A stretch of DNA of 64,000 bases from Chloroflexota bacterium (GCA_019456165.1 VRUJ01000009.1:43429-107428), one strand, 5' to 3'; counted from the first letter of the stretch, positions 55,446-63,251 are shown. Numbers and translations: made by a program. Notes: generated by a model from the sequence alone, not told the origin.

Positions 55446-55958
55446 CTATAGACGTTGGTCACAATCATTGCGAAAACCACAACTGTTACACCGGGGTAGC
55501 TGCTCATGGGAACGATAGGCTTCCTCATTACGCTCAAGATTGCGTATTTCTACAAGCAAGTCCAATAGAGAGGTTTCTAATGCTTCCGTGTAATCGACAG
55601 CATAAGTTCGTTTCGGGTAATGCAGTATTCCATAAGGAGGACGCCGCTTCATCCCGCGTGCAACCAGCAAGCAGTAAGCCGCCAGCTGGAATATATGCGA
55701 GTCGTAGGGCGCATCTGGCGTGCGGCTGGTTTTCACCTCAACCGGGATGACATCCTTACCCTTCTTCACCAAATAATCGGGCCGGCCAGTCAACCCGACC
55801 ACCGGGTCATAAAGCGGCTTTTCAACCTCGCCCCAGCCACGCGTATCGGTGTAGATCACGCGCCCACCCGGAAGTCCAGCTGCATGTTGTTGTCGTGAAG
55901 ACTGCCAAAGCAGTACCAGGGCCAATAAAAACAAGAACAAAGCGGCAGTAAGCAGCAT
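55446..55958 (-). CDS. Cas4-like PD-(D/E)XK nuclease, C-terminal half with N-terminal membrane helix
   Basis: Residues 1-20 are a membrane helix (LLTAALFLFLLALVLLWQ). The nuclease core follows: LTGRPDYLV near 55-63 (metal Asp), VIPVEVKTSRTP near 70-81 (E-x-K), and HIFQLAAYCLLVARG near 88-102 (conserved Gln-Tyr), and three Cys in CNSCGFRNDC near 157-166 that would join the iron-sulfur cluster. This is the Cas4/RecB-type fold without its N-terminal part, which is in the gene just upstream, in the same frame, separated by a TGA and five codons. Together they would form one membrane-bound 5'-3' exonuclease-like enzyme. No other cas gene or CRISPR array is present. Confidence 0.8.
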   Translation of the reverse strand: MLLTAALFLFLLALVLLWQSSRQQHAAGLPGGRVIYTDTRGWGEVEKPLYDPVVGLTGRPDYLVKKGKDVIPVEVKTSRTPDAPYDSHIFQLAAYCLLVARGMKRRPPYGILHYPKRTYAVDYTEALETSLLDLLVEIRNLERNEEAYRSHEQLPRCNSCGFRNDCDQRL

Positions 55959-55973
55959 CAGAAAAGTTCGCCC

Positions 55974-56237
55974 TCAAAGCACCTGGATAGTATAGTGCGC
56001 CACCAGCAGCAGCAGCGAGGCCAGCAACAATCCATAAGCAGTCACGCGTAGGCAGCCAGCAATCATTACAGTTCGCCCATGCTCGTTATGAATCTCAGTA
56101 CCGGATGCTAACTGAGAAATATTTTCGGACTCGATACCTTGTTGTTGAAACCACCAGGCCCGTTGACAATATAAAAATGTGCCAATCTCAGATGCTTTTA
56201 TCGTGCGCATGGTAAATTTAGCCGTTGGAGGCATCAC
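55974..56237 (-). CDS. Cas4-like nuclease, N-terminal half with C-terminal membrane helix
   Basis: The 87-residue product begins with the Cas4 N-terminal module: RTIKASEIGTFLYCQRAWWF, whose Cys is the first cluster ligand, then GTEIHNEHGR with the conserved His. After about residue 60 it ends in one membrane helix (YGLLLASLLLLVAHY). The stop TGA is in frame with the next gene, which starts with a second helix and then the nuclease core. Starts at 56237 (overlapping the translin gene by 20 bases) or 56210 are both possible. It may be a split gene that assembles through the helices, a stop-codon mutation, or read through. Confidence 0.75.
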   Translation of the reverse strand: MMPPTAKFTMRTIKASEIGTFLYCQRAWWFQQQGIESENISQLASGTEIHNEHGRTVMIAGCLRVTAYGLLLASLLLLVAHYTIQVL

Positions 56238-56877
56238 CTTCCGAAAATACTTCCAGGCGGTCTTCTAAGCTGCGGAGACGTTCCTCCAGGCGTTCTTGCC
56301 TGAAGCTGAGTGTGACATCTCCACGAGTACGCTCGGTGACGCCTCGGCAGATATCCGTTAATCGCCGCAGGCCTTTGGTGACCGCGTCAGGATAATCCAT
56401 TGTGACTAGAACAGCATAGATTTCGTTCATGTGGTTGAGAAGGCGTTCAGCCTCAAGCGAGTGCCCCTGTCTCAAAATATCCAAGCAGCGGCGGCGCAGT
56501 TCCCCAGCAGCCTCCGCCAACCCTTTGAGATAAGTAGCGCTTTCCAGCCTCAACTCCTGCGGGGTGGGTAAATCTCCGTTTTTGATCAAGGCAAAAACGA
56601 TATTTGCTTCAGCAAATTCTTTGAATGCGTCTTGAGTATAGCCTGCATGGAAAACGCTGGGGTATTCGCTGAGGCTTTCATGTAAGGAGTCTACTATTAG
56701 GCGCGCTTCGCCAAGAAGCTCTTCGGCTTCCTCCACTTCATCGCGATGGATCGCGCGGATGGAATGAGCGCAATGTCTGGTAAGTGTGCGCGTTTGAGAT
56801 AGCGCCTGGTCACGCACAGCGGTATGGGCATCAAAATCTGAATGGATCTGGTCTGCAATTTTTTCTAGCTGGTGCAT
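56218..56877 (-). CDS. Translin family protein
   Basis: The 219-residue all-helical protein matches translin/TRAX. Landmarks are an N-terminal helix with EKIADQIHSDFDAHTAVRDQ, the acidic helix IHRDEVEEAEELLGEAR, the hallmark FKEFAEANIVFALIKNGDLP near 105-124, and MDYPDAVTKGLRRLTDICRG near 165-184. Translin forms ring-shaped oligomers that bind single-stranded DNA or RNA, and with TRAX makes the C3PO RNase; the prokaryotic role is not known. It starts two bases after the DUF3467 gene and is followed by the split Cas4-like genes, a nucleic-acid-processing context. Confidence 0.85.
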   Translation of the reverse strand: MHQLEKIADQIHSDFDAHTAVRDQALSQTRTLTRHCAHSIRAIHRDEVEEAEELLGEARLIVDSLHESLSEYPSVFHAGYTQDAFKEFAEANIVFALIKNGDLPTPQELRLESATYLKGLAEAAGELRRRCLDILRQGHSLEAERLLNHMNEIYAVLVTMDYPDAVTKGLRRLTDICRGVTERTRGDVTLSFRQERLEERLRSLEDRLEVFSEGDASNG

Positions 56878-56879
56878 GG

Positions 56880-57245
56880 CTATTTTTCTTCCTCGGGTGA
56901 CTCTGGATCATTTGGATTTGGCTTAAAGAGGTAATCCGCTAAAGATTTCTTTTGGGGAATCGAGATCTCTCCGAAGACAGTTTCGTATTTAGCCAGATTC
57001 TCTGCTAATGCTCGTTGAAGCAACTTTGCACTCAGAGGTGACATCAACACCCTTGATAGAACAGACGCGCTTTTATCACCAGGAAGCAGGCGCGAAAAAT
57101 CAAAAACCAGTTCCGAGGGCGAGTGGGCGATACGCACCAGATTGGCGTACAAGGGAACCATATCTGGCGGAAGCTCCAATTTCACCTGTTTAGGAAGTGG
57201 TCTTTTCTTGGGTTTCTTTTTGGCAGGGTCAGAAGGTTCGGACAT
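56880..57245 (-). CDS. DUF3467 family protein
   Basis: The 121-residue protein has the DUF3467 pattern: VPLYANLVRIAHSPSELVFD near 30-49, MSPLSAKLLQRALAENLAKYE near 70-95, FGEI, then a polar tail with PNDPESPEEEK. The N-terminus is Lys-rich. No function is established. It heads the seven-gene minus-strand operon that ends with recN. Confidence 0.85.
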   Translation of the reverse strand: MSEPSDPAKKKPKKRPLPKQVKLELPPDMVPLYANLVRIAHSPSELVFDFSRLLPGDKSASVLSRVLMSPLSAKLLQRALAENLAKYETVFGEISIPQKKSLADYLFKPNPNDPESPEEEK

Positions 57246-57401
57246 AAAGATGCTCCTTATTACGATCGCAGTTTCAGCTTCTATTTACATCTGCCTGAGT
57301 CGCCAGAATGCTAGCCTGAAGAATCAAGCGAGATTTGCAGCCGCCTGCGATGATTGCTCTTATTATTTAGCTTAATCTAGAGAATAAAATTATTCTCTAA
57401 A

Positions 57402-57821
57402 CTAAAATGGTATTTCATCTTCGACAATTTCGGGTTCAGGACCACTGCCTTGAAAAGCTTCTTGGTCATCACCTTTCCTGGTGAGGAAAACAACACGCCC
57501 GGCGGTAATTTCATAACTTGCACGCGGCGAACCTTCATTGGTCTCCCAGATACGTGGACCGCCTGTTTCCTTATCCGGAGTCATACGCCCTTCAACCAAC
57601 ACCTGACTTCCGGTGCTCAAATATTGGTTACAGGTTTCGGCTTGGCGACCCCACGCAGAAACGCGGAACCAAACTGTCTCTTTTACACGTTCACCGCTTG
57701 AGGAAGTATATTGGCGGTTTGTAGCAACGGAAAAATTTGTGACTGCCTGGCCGCCGGGTGTGTAGCGCATTTCTGGATCTTTTCCTAGATTTCCAACAAT
57801 AACAATCTTTTGGTAAGACAT
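57402..57821 (-). CDS. ssb: Single-stranded DNA-binding protein
   Basis: The 139-residue protein has the SSB OB-fold: KIVIVGNLGKDPEMRYTPGG at 5-24, TNFSVATNRQYT, and VWFRVSAWGRQAETCNQYL near 50-68. The acidic tail ends DEIPF, the tip that recruits partner proteins. It coats single-stranded DNA in replication and repair. The gap to DUF3467 (157 bases) makes co-transcription possible but not certain. Confidence 0.96.
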   Translation of the reverse strand: MSYQKIVIVGNLGKDPEMRYTPGGQAVTNFSVATNRQYTSSSGERVKETVWFRVSAWGRQAETCNQYLSTGSQVLVEGRMTPDKETGGPRIWETNEGSPRASYEITAGRVVFLTRKGDDQEAFQGSGPEPEIVEDEIPF

Positions 57822-57944
57822 CTCACTTATCCTTTCAATTAATAATTCGAACCATAGTTAACAAGACTAGATAGCCATATGCTATCCATAGGAAAAGGCA
57901 TCAATATTCAATTATTCATCATGTGGGGGAATCTCCTTTCCAAT

Positions 57945-58003
57945 GAGTGGGCTATCTTAGTTTCCAGACGAAGGCCGTCTGGAGCAAGGCTATGAAAACA
58001 CTC
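57945..58003. other. Structured element upstream of ssb
   Basis: tccagacg and cgtctgga make a perfect eight-pair hairpin with a five-base loop (57963-57983). Outside it, ctt/aag and gagtg/cactc (57945-57949 with 57999-58003) can pair, giving a nested stem. It could be the end of the 58120 gene transcript or a leader of ssb. On the minus strand GGAG followed by ATGATGAATAATTGA gives a possible four-codon leader peptide near 57920. None of this matches an RNA family I know. The flanking parts of the 298-base gap hold nothing else. Confidence 0.4.
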
Positions 58004-58119
58004 ACCGACTAATTACAGAACAATTGTACACTAAATTATTAAAAAAGGGAAGACCAATTATGGCTTTTTCTTGCATACGCATCTATAAGTAGGCAGAATG
58101 AAGATAATGAGGCTGACCA

Positions 58120-59109
58120 TCAGCGATGAGCCCATCGGCGCGCCCTATCAAATAGATCTGAAATGGGGCGTAATTCTTTAACCGGAAGCGTTAGATATTG
58201 CTCAGTTGTCCGTCCCGAGGCTTGTATAACTTGGCTGCCAGGAGGCAAGTGCTTTGCACGGTTTAGATATTCACTGCGCGGCAGATATCCCACCAACCGA
58301 ATCTGTTGACCATACACCCATAAATTTCTCCATTGGCGGGGCTGAATGAGAACCGTCTTATCCAAAATAGGACTGTGAACGCCCACTGTTCCATCTGGTG
58401 CATGGTCAATGTGCAAATGGGTTATTGCATGGTAGTCAACCTGCGCAGCCACCCGCTGGCGAGGAGCTAGATTCAACTCTTCAGAACAAAATGCGCGCCT
58501 AAAATCCTGCCCGCCAAGTTCGACCTTAACAGTCTCAGAATTATCTGATTTTAGAGCTATCGAACCAAACGATACCCAACGTGTAGGCTGTGACCAGGCT
58601 TGTGGCAATGGGAAAAACAAATAGTGCTGCTGACCAGCTTCGTGTGCTTTCTGAATTTGGTCCCAGCGGCGCATCACCAACCCGCTGAGAAAAGCAAATA
58701 TAAATATATCTTCAGTGCTTTGAGGCGCGGTGACAAATCGATCTTTAGGAACTAACCCCGATTCCCCCAGTATTAATTCTGGATTCCCCTGCATCTTGTG
58801 CACATCTTTTTTTCGTGAGATCAACGCGGTGATTAAATTACAACGTCTGCCCCCTAAAGCGATGTCGAAATAATCTAGTTCAGTAAAAGAGGTTGACTCC
58901 ACCGCCTGGTGAGGCACTTGCTCTGATACCAGGTACCGACGGAAGGCAAGTTCAACCGCTTTCTCAGCCACCACAGAACGCAGCTTATCAAAATCAGACC
59001 CTGATTTCCTGGTTGACAGCCACGGCAGACGGCGGGAAACATAGGTGATTCCGGCCCTGGTAAGTTCGGAGGAATAAGGCAGGTTGATAATATTCTCAGG
59101 GGTTAACAA
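58120..59109 (-). CDS. Conserved-looking hypothetical protein, possible PD-(D/E)XK fold
   Basis: I do not recognise this 329-residue soluble protein. Near residues 45-100 it has EKAVELAFRRYL followed by YFDIALGGRRCNLITALISRK, a spacing that recalls the restriction-endonuclease-like fold (Glu helix, Asp strand, Lys), but the central Glu of E-x-K is missing, so this is weak. The rest is beta-rich, with no signal peptide. GC content is like that of its housekeeping neighbours. It lies upstream of ssb on the same strand, and may belong to DNA metabolism by context only. Confidence 0.6.
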   Translation of the reverse strand: MLTPENIINLPYSSELTRAGITYVSRRLPWLSTRKSGSDFDKLRSVVAEKAVELAFRRYLVSEQVPHQAVESTSFTELDYFDIALGGRRCNLITALISRKKDVHKMQGNPELILGESGLVPKDRFVTAPQSTEDIFIFAFLSGLVMRRWDQIQKAHEAGQQHYLFFPLPQAWSQPTRWVSFGSIALKSDNSETVKVELGGQDFRRAFCSEELNLAPRQRVAAQVDYHAITHLHIDHAPDGTVGVHSPILDKTVLIQPRQWRNLWVYGQQIRLVGYLPRSEYLNRAKHLPPGSQVIQASGRTTEQYLTLPVKELRPISDLFDRARRWAHR

Positions 59110-59172
59110 ACGATTTTATCCTGAATAGCTATTAACAAGCAGATTTGAATTTGCCAACTAGATAACTTATTA

Positions 59173-59316
59173 TACGCTTGATGTAAAATAGATTTAGGTA
59201 GAATTATTAGCAATTATTGAAGGTATAAACCCCTATATTTTTTGATATCTCAAAAATATAGGGTTTTTAAGTAAAAATTAAGTAAAAAACCAGACTTATT
59301 CACATCAGCCGTTTTG
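59173..59316. repeat. Direct repeat, copy 1
   Basis: The copy starts at gcttgatgtaaaatagattta, contains tattgaaggtat and a hairpin, and ends in ttcacatcagccgtttt. Copy 2 at 59449-59594 has the same order of words. Confidence 0.6.
59231..59268 (+). terminator. Hairpin with T-run (intrinsic terminator-like)
   Basis: ccctatattttt (59231-59242) pairs with aaaaatataggg (59252-59263) in twelve pairs, followed by five Ts. On the plus strand this is a good intrinsic terminator, yet no plus-strand gene lies just upstream. In copy 2 of the repeat the stem is badly degraded, so it is probably part of the repeat unit rather than a gene terminator. Confidence 0.5.
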
Positions 59317-59324
59317 ATAATATT

Positions 59325-59445
59325 TTTTTATCTGCGTCCATCCGCGTTCATCTGCGGTTATTCACTTTACAATCTGCATCCGCATAAACATGGTATTGAA
59401 AAAACCAATTTCACCACAGATAAATACAGATAAACGCGGATAATA
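59325..59445. repeat. Dispersed ATCTGCGTCCATCCGCG repeat with inverted ends
   Basis: The left end reads tctgcgtccatccgcgttca and then tctgcggtta; the right end carries ccacagataaatacagataa and cgcggataa in inverted sense. It is related to 15270-15385. It sits between the two copies of the direct repeat. Confidence 0.5.
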
Positions 59446-59448
59446 TGA

Positions 59449-59594
59449 TATGCTTGGTTTGAAATAGATTTACATAAAAAAATATTAGCAACTATTGAAG
59501 GTATCAATGCCTATATTGTGTTTGATATCTCAACATTTGAGGGCTTTTAAGTAAAATCAGGCACAAACCAGTCTGATTCACATCAGCCGTTTTA
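59449..59594. repeat. Direct repeat, copy 2
   Basis: It shares gcttg...aaatagattta, ttagcaactattgaaggtat, tttgatatctcaa and ttcacatcagccgtttt with copy 1, in the same order and spacing. Mutations have broken the hairpin. Confidence 0.6.
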
Positions 59595-59611
59595 TAGAAT
59601 AAGGAAGCAAC

Positions 59612-59620
59612 TGCTATAAT
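59612..59620 (+). promoter_or_regulatory. Extended -10 promoter of the MFS gene
   Basis: TGCTATAAT is a TGn extended -10 element 80 bases before the TTG start. It lies just after direct repeat copy 2. Confidence 0.45.
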
Positions 59621-59700
59621 AAATCATTGGTATTCCTCAGTTAGGGCAAAAGAAGTCAATTGTTTCAAAAACCAATAACACAAATTCAAGGAGCCACATA

Positions 59701-60999
59701 TTGAACGAAACCACTGCCCCATCCCAAACATCCACCGGCTACATCTCCTTAATTCGGGGCAACGCAAACTTCCGAAATTTATGGCTCGGTCAGATAGTCA
59801 GCCTGCTGGGTGATTGGTTCAACCTGATCGCTTCGGCTTCCTTGATAGCGCAACTTACTGAGACCGGCATCGCAGTCGGCGGTCTATTCGTTGTGCGCAT
59901 GCTAGCGCCTTTCCTGATCAGCCCACTAGCCGGGGTATGGGTCGACCGCTACGATAGGCGTAAGCTGCTAATCCTGACAGATATTATTAGGGGTCTGACC
60001 GTGCTTGGCCTCCTGCTAGTGCGCAAACCCGAACACGTTTGGCTGTTATATAGCCTAACAGCCATCCAGCTTGGTCTCAGCGGTGTATTTTTCCCCGCAC
60101 GAGCGGCCATCCTTCCAGACATTGTCTCGCCTCAAGAGCTTGGGGCTGCCAACGCCCTTTCCTCTGCTACCTGGTCTGTGATGCTGGCTGTTGGCGCTGC
60201 TCTAGGAGGTTTATCTGCGGGAATCTGGGGGATTTACCCATCCTTTGTCATTGACGCCCTGACTTTCTTCGTCTCGGCGGTCTTCGTCTACAAAGTTAAA
60301 TACCAGCTAAGTTCCGGCCTCTCCGAGGTCAAGACCAGCATCTCGGCTTCCCTGCGCCAGTATGTTGACGGGCTGCGCTATCTTACTAAGCACGTAGACA
60401 TCTTTATGACCGCTCTGCTGAAGGCTGCTGCCGCCTTAGCAATAAGCGGGGTTTTTCAGGTGGTTCAGGTTGTGGTTGCAAAGGAGATCTTCGTAATCGG
60501 AGAAGGGGGAGGCATCAGCCTGGGTTGGATGTACATGAGTGTGGGTATCGGCACCGGGATTGGACCCATCTTTGCGCGTCGTTTCACCGGAGACCGCTAT
60601 CATGACATGCGCTGGGCTATCGTTATCGGTTATGCAATCGCGGCCACCGGATTGGCAATCACTGCTACCCTCCAAAGCTTCCCGATTGTACTCATAGGTA
60701 CATTTCTACGCGGTTTTGGCGTGGGTATCAACTGGGTTTTCAGCGCCCAGCTTCTATTGCAGCTCGTTCCTAATCGTGTGAGGGGACGAGTATTTTCCTC
60801 AGAGTTTGCCTTATTTACACTAGCCAGCGCGATAGGTTCAATGGCAGGCGGTTGGGCTTTGGATAATTCCGGGCTGGAGGTCGCAGATATTATAGGAGCC
60901 CTAACCTGGTCTGCCTTAGTCCCTGGGATCCTTTGGGGTCTATGGGTCCTGTTCGGAAAGCGTACTGAACCAAAGCTGGCGGAAGCTGGTATTGATTAG
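59701..60999 (+). CDS. MFS transporter (MFS_3/enterobactin exporter-like)
   Basis: The 432-residue protein has about 12 membrane helices. The N-terminal LIRGNANFRNLWLGQIVSLL is typical of the EntS/MFS_3 group, and the loop 2-3 motif VWVDRYDRRKLLILTD is the MFS motif A variant. A second related loop RFTGDRYHDMRW lies in the middle and NRVRGRVFSSEF near 355. The start is TTG with AAGGAG eight bases upstream; no other start fits. It probably exports a small hydrophobic molecule such as a drug or siderophore. It is convergent with the URO-D gene. Confidence 0.92.
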   Translation: MNETTAPSQTSTGYISLIRGNANFRNLWLGQIVSLLGDWFNLIASASLIAQLTETGIAVGGLFVVRMLAPFLISPLAGVWVDRYDRRKLLILTDIIRGLTVLGLLLVRKPEHVWLLYSLTAIQLGLSGVFFPARAAILPDIVSPQELGAANALSSATWSVMLAVGAALGGLSAGIWGIYPSFVIDALTFFVSAVFVYKVKYQLSSGLSEVKTSISASLRQYVDGLRYLTKHVDIFMTALLKAAAALAISGVFQVVQVVVAKEIFVIGEGGGISLGWMYMSVGIGTGIGPIFARRFTGDRYHDMRWAIVIGYAIAATGLAITATLQSFPIVLIGTFLRGFGVGINWVFSAQLLLQLVPNRVRGRVFSSEFALFTLASAIGSMAGGWALDNSGLEVADIIGALTWSALVPGILWGLWVLFGKRTEPKLAEAGID

Positions 61000-61028
61000 T
61001 GGAAAAAAACTAATATTAATTCGCCAAC

Positions 61029-62012
61029 CTAAATCTCTACGCTTTCTCTAGCGGCGATCAAGTTTCCGTGCGGGGCGATGATGGGGGTAACGCAGCCCGT
61101 CCCTAAAATGAAGCGGTCTCCACCCGTTACTTTCACAGCCGCCTGCGCCTCGGCGTGTACTTGTTGGGGAGTACCCAACGCCATGGAATCCCATTGGCGC
61201 AATCCACCGCATACTGCCCCGGAAAAACGCTCCAGAGCCTGCGATAAGCTGGGTTCGGTCTCCAAGTCATGCCAATTGATCACAGATACGGGATAGTCTG
61301 CCAACTCATCGAACATTACCTGGCTGCCGTGTAAGTGCAGCATGTTGAGCCATAGAGGCGAGGCTGCCTCCAGGACTGGCAGATCGTAAGCGCGGCCAAA
61401 TTCGGAGTATGCCTGTGGGGTCAGCACTTCCTTTTGGGCATGCTGCACGGCGAAGAAAACCCCCGCGATGCCAGTAGCAATGGCTGCCTCGATAAACCGG
61501 CGCGTGCTCTCTGTAATGATCTCCAGCCCTTTATGCAGCTCTTCTGGGCGCTGCCGGAGATGTTCAAGCAATCTTTCCTGACCGGCCAATTTCTTGGCTG
61601 TCGAAAGCGGGTTGAAGATCGTGGGTATCACGGGCGTATCAGGGCCAAGCGCGCTCGTGATCGCTTGAAAGGCGGCCAGCTGTTCTCCGAGAGCGCCCTT
61701 TTGTGGGTCCAGGATAGGCAGGTTTTCCCAATCCTGGGGCGAGTTGACCGCCAGGTGAGTGGATTCGCGTGTGCCCTCAAAGTTGCCCCGCCAGGCATCC
61801 TGCACGCCCCAGTCATACACAAAATAGCCCGAGGATGAGGTCACTTTGACAAGGTCGAAATCATAGGTTTTTTGGAAAGCCAGCGTAGCCGCGGCCAGGC
61901 CGGAGCCTGTCTGGTCGTCAACCGGGAAGTGGCGCCATAAGGCCACCGGTGGGCGGTCGAGGAGCTCCCCAGCCAGGCAAGCTTCTAAGCGTTGTCGGTG
62001 TGTGATTGTCAT
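61029..62012 (-). CDS. Uroporphyrinogen decarboxylase (URO-D) family protein
   Basis: The 327-residue protein has the URO-D barrel: RQRLEACLAGELLDRPPVALWRHF at the N-terminus split as RQRLEACLAGE and DRPPVALWRHF, VIPTIFNPLSTAKKLAG near 135, an active-site-like VFFAVQHAQ near 195, WLNMLHLHGSQ near 232, and GTGCVTPIIAPHGNLIA at the C-terminus. Lack of the full HemE signature and no heme genes nearby suggest a methyltransferase-like or other role rather than heme synthesis. A truncated duplicate of its first 42 codons lies at 63252-63419. Confidence 0.85.
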   Translation of the reverse strand: MTITHRQRLEACLAGELLDRPPVALWRHFPVDDQTGSGLAAATLAFQKTYDFDLVKVTSSSGYFVYDWGVQDAWRGNFEGTRESTHLAVNSPQDWENLPILDPQKGALGEQLAAFQAITSALGPDTPVIPTIFNPLSTAKKLAGQERLLEHLRQRPEELHKGLEIITESTRRFIEAAIATGIAGVFFAVQHAQKEVLTPQAYSEFGRAYDLPVLEAASPLWLNMLHLHGSQVMFDELADYPVSVINWHDLETEPSLSQALERFSGAVCGGLRQWDSMALGTPQQVHAEAQAAVKVTGGDRFILGTGCVTPIIAPHGNLIAARESVEI

Positions 62013-62147
62013 AGTGGTGGTATTTTAACCCAGGATCCAAAATTGATTCGTCGAAAATTATTATTTAATTTTTTTCAAGTTTTCTAGCATTTTATTGGCC
62101 ATAAACTCAAATCCGTGATGTTCCCCGGCTCAATATAATAATGATCC

Positions 62148-63134
62148 TCAACTAACATAATACTCCACCCTTCCAGGAATTCCCTCTGGAAATTGGTCGG
62201 GAAAGGTTTTTGCATACTTTCTAATTAGCTCGTTTGAAGTCTCACCTTTCTCTATTCCACAATATGCACTCAAGATTCCCAGCAAACCGAATTCACTCAG
62301 GTACAAAAGATAACGAAAATTTTGTTGAAACTCATGTACAGAGATTGAGATCTGTGTTGTCACATCTGCTAATACTACCAAATTGTCCTCGGCATCCCAT
62401 TGGAAGCCTTCATGATGACTAGAGACATTTTGAGCAACCCGATAAAAAGGGCGTAACTTTTTCAGGATGGGGTATAAACCATGGGAATCCGTAACTTTGG
62501 ATTCATACCAATCAAGATTTATCGAAATATCACTAAGAACTTTATCATTTTCTGAAGGGTAGATACCATCCATTATCTTTATCACACGACGAACAACAAA
62601 CATGACTCTCGGAAGTACAAATTCATACAGCTCTCGGATGTTCTGAAGAGTAACCCAAAATTGGTTATCCTCATGCTCTTTTGCTTCTTCGTATAGTTGC
62701 TGGACTTCTTTGCGAACATTCCTTTCGAGTTTTGACATATCTGTAAGCTCAAAAAAATCGCTCGCTTTGGTCAAATTTATCTTCCCAGCTGTTTTGATGG
62801 CCCCTTGCTGAGCAATTCGCATTACGAGATTTCTCACTTTCTCCTTAAGTTCTATTGAAGACATCTGAACTTGATATGTTTGAATCCCAGCGGATTTAAG
62901 ATATCTAAAACAGTAATCCGAATATTCTTCTGTAAATTTACGCGCCGAATCAAATACCCAATCGTTTTCTCTGATTATACGTAGTACTTGGGAATCAAAA
63001 AACATATGAGCAGAATTGGCAATTGCTAATTCGCCTATGTTGATGGGATTAATTTCTTCTTGACGTTTTGCTTCATCAACAATTGCATCGAAATCGAGAC
63101 GGAACAATTCTTCTGGGTTTACTACAAGCTGCAT
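62148..63134 (-). CDS. Hypothetical helical protein
   Basis: I do not recognise this 328-residue protein. It looks mostly alpha-helical and soluble, with long amphipathic stretches (RNVRKEVQQLYEEAKEHED near 137-155) and no signal peptide. Near residue 230 a YRVAQNVSSHHEGF stretch recalls the Arg...His of HEPN RNases, but the spacing is not right. The gene is AT-rich, alone, and lies between the intact URO-D gene and a broken copy of its 5' end, so it probably came in with a duplication or insertion. A defence or toxin role is possible but unsupported. Confidence 0.6.
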   Translation of the reverse strand: MQLVVNPEELFRLDFDAIVDEAKRQEEINPINIGELAIANSAHMFFDSQVLRIIRENDWVFDSARKFTEEYSDYCFRYLKSAGIQTYQVQMSSIELKEKVRNLVMRIAQQGAIKTAGKINLTKASDFFELTDMSKLERNVRKEVQQLYEEAKEHEDNQFWVTLQNIRELYEFVLPRVMFVVRRVIKIMDGIYPSENDKVLSDISINLDWYESKVTDSHGLYPILKKLRPFYRVAQNVSSHHEGFQWDAEDNLVVLADVTTQISISVHEFQQNFRYLLYLSEFGLLGILSAYCGIEKGETSNELIRKYAKTFPDQFPEGIPGRVEYYVS

Positions 63135-63251
63135 AATTTATCTCCTCATTCGTTGCACAAAATGTCTGAATTAACACATATATAATCACAAAAAATTTGC
63201 TAAGTAGATTCCTAATTATAATATGCTGTTAGCTCCCCCCTCAATCACACT

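Larger units (their letters stand above)
59110..59700. other. Repeat-rich intergenic spacer
   Basis: This 590-base region between divergent genes has no coding frame. It is made of two imperfect direct repeats (59173-59316 and 59449-59594), a terminator-like hairpin in the first, a dispersed ATCTGCGG repeat between them, and the promoter of the MFS gene at the right end. Each is listed separately. Confidence 0.7.

Noticed and set aside
55974..55976. TGA between the Cas4-like halves as a selenocysteine codon
   Set aside because: The position is in a membrane loop with no catalytic role and no SECIS-like hairpin is evident just downstream; a split gene or nonsense mutation is simpler.
55446..57821. 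A CRISPR-Cas locus near the Cas4-like gene
   Set aside because: No direct-repeat array and no other cas gene is visible anywhere in the window; the protein is a stand-alone Cas4-like nuclease.
62430..62480. HEPN RNase motif in the 62148 protein
   Set aside because: The Arg and His in YRVAQNVSSHH are seven residues apart, outside the usual R-x4-6-H spacing, so the family call is not supported.
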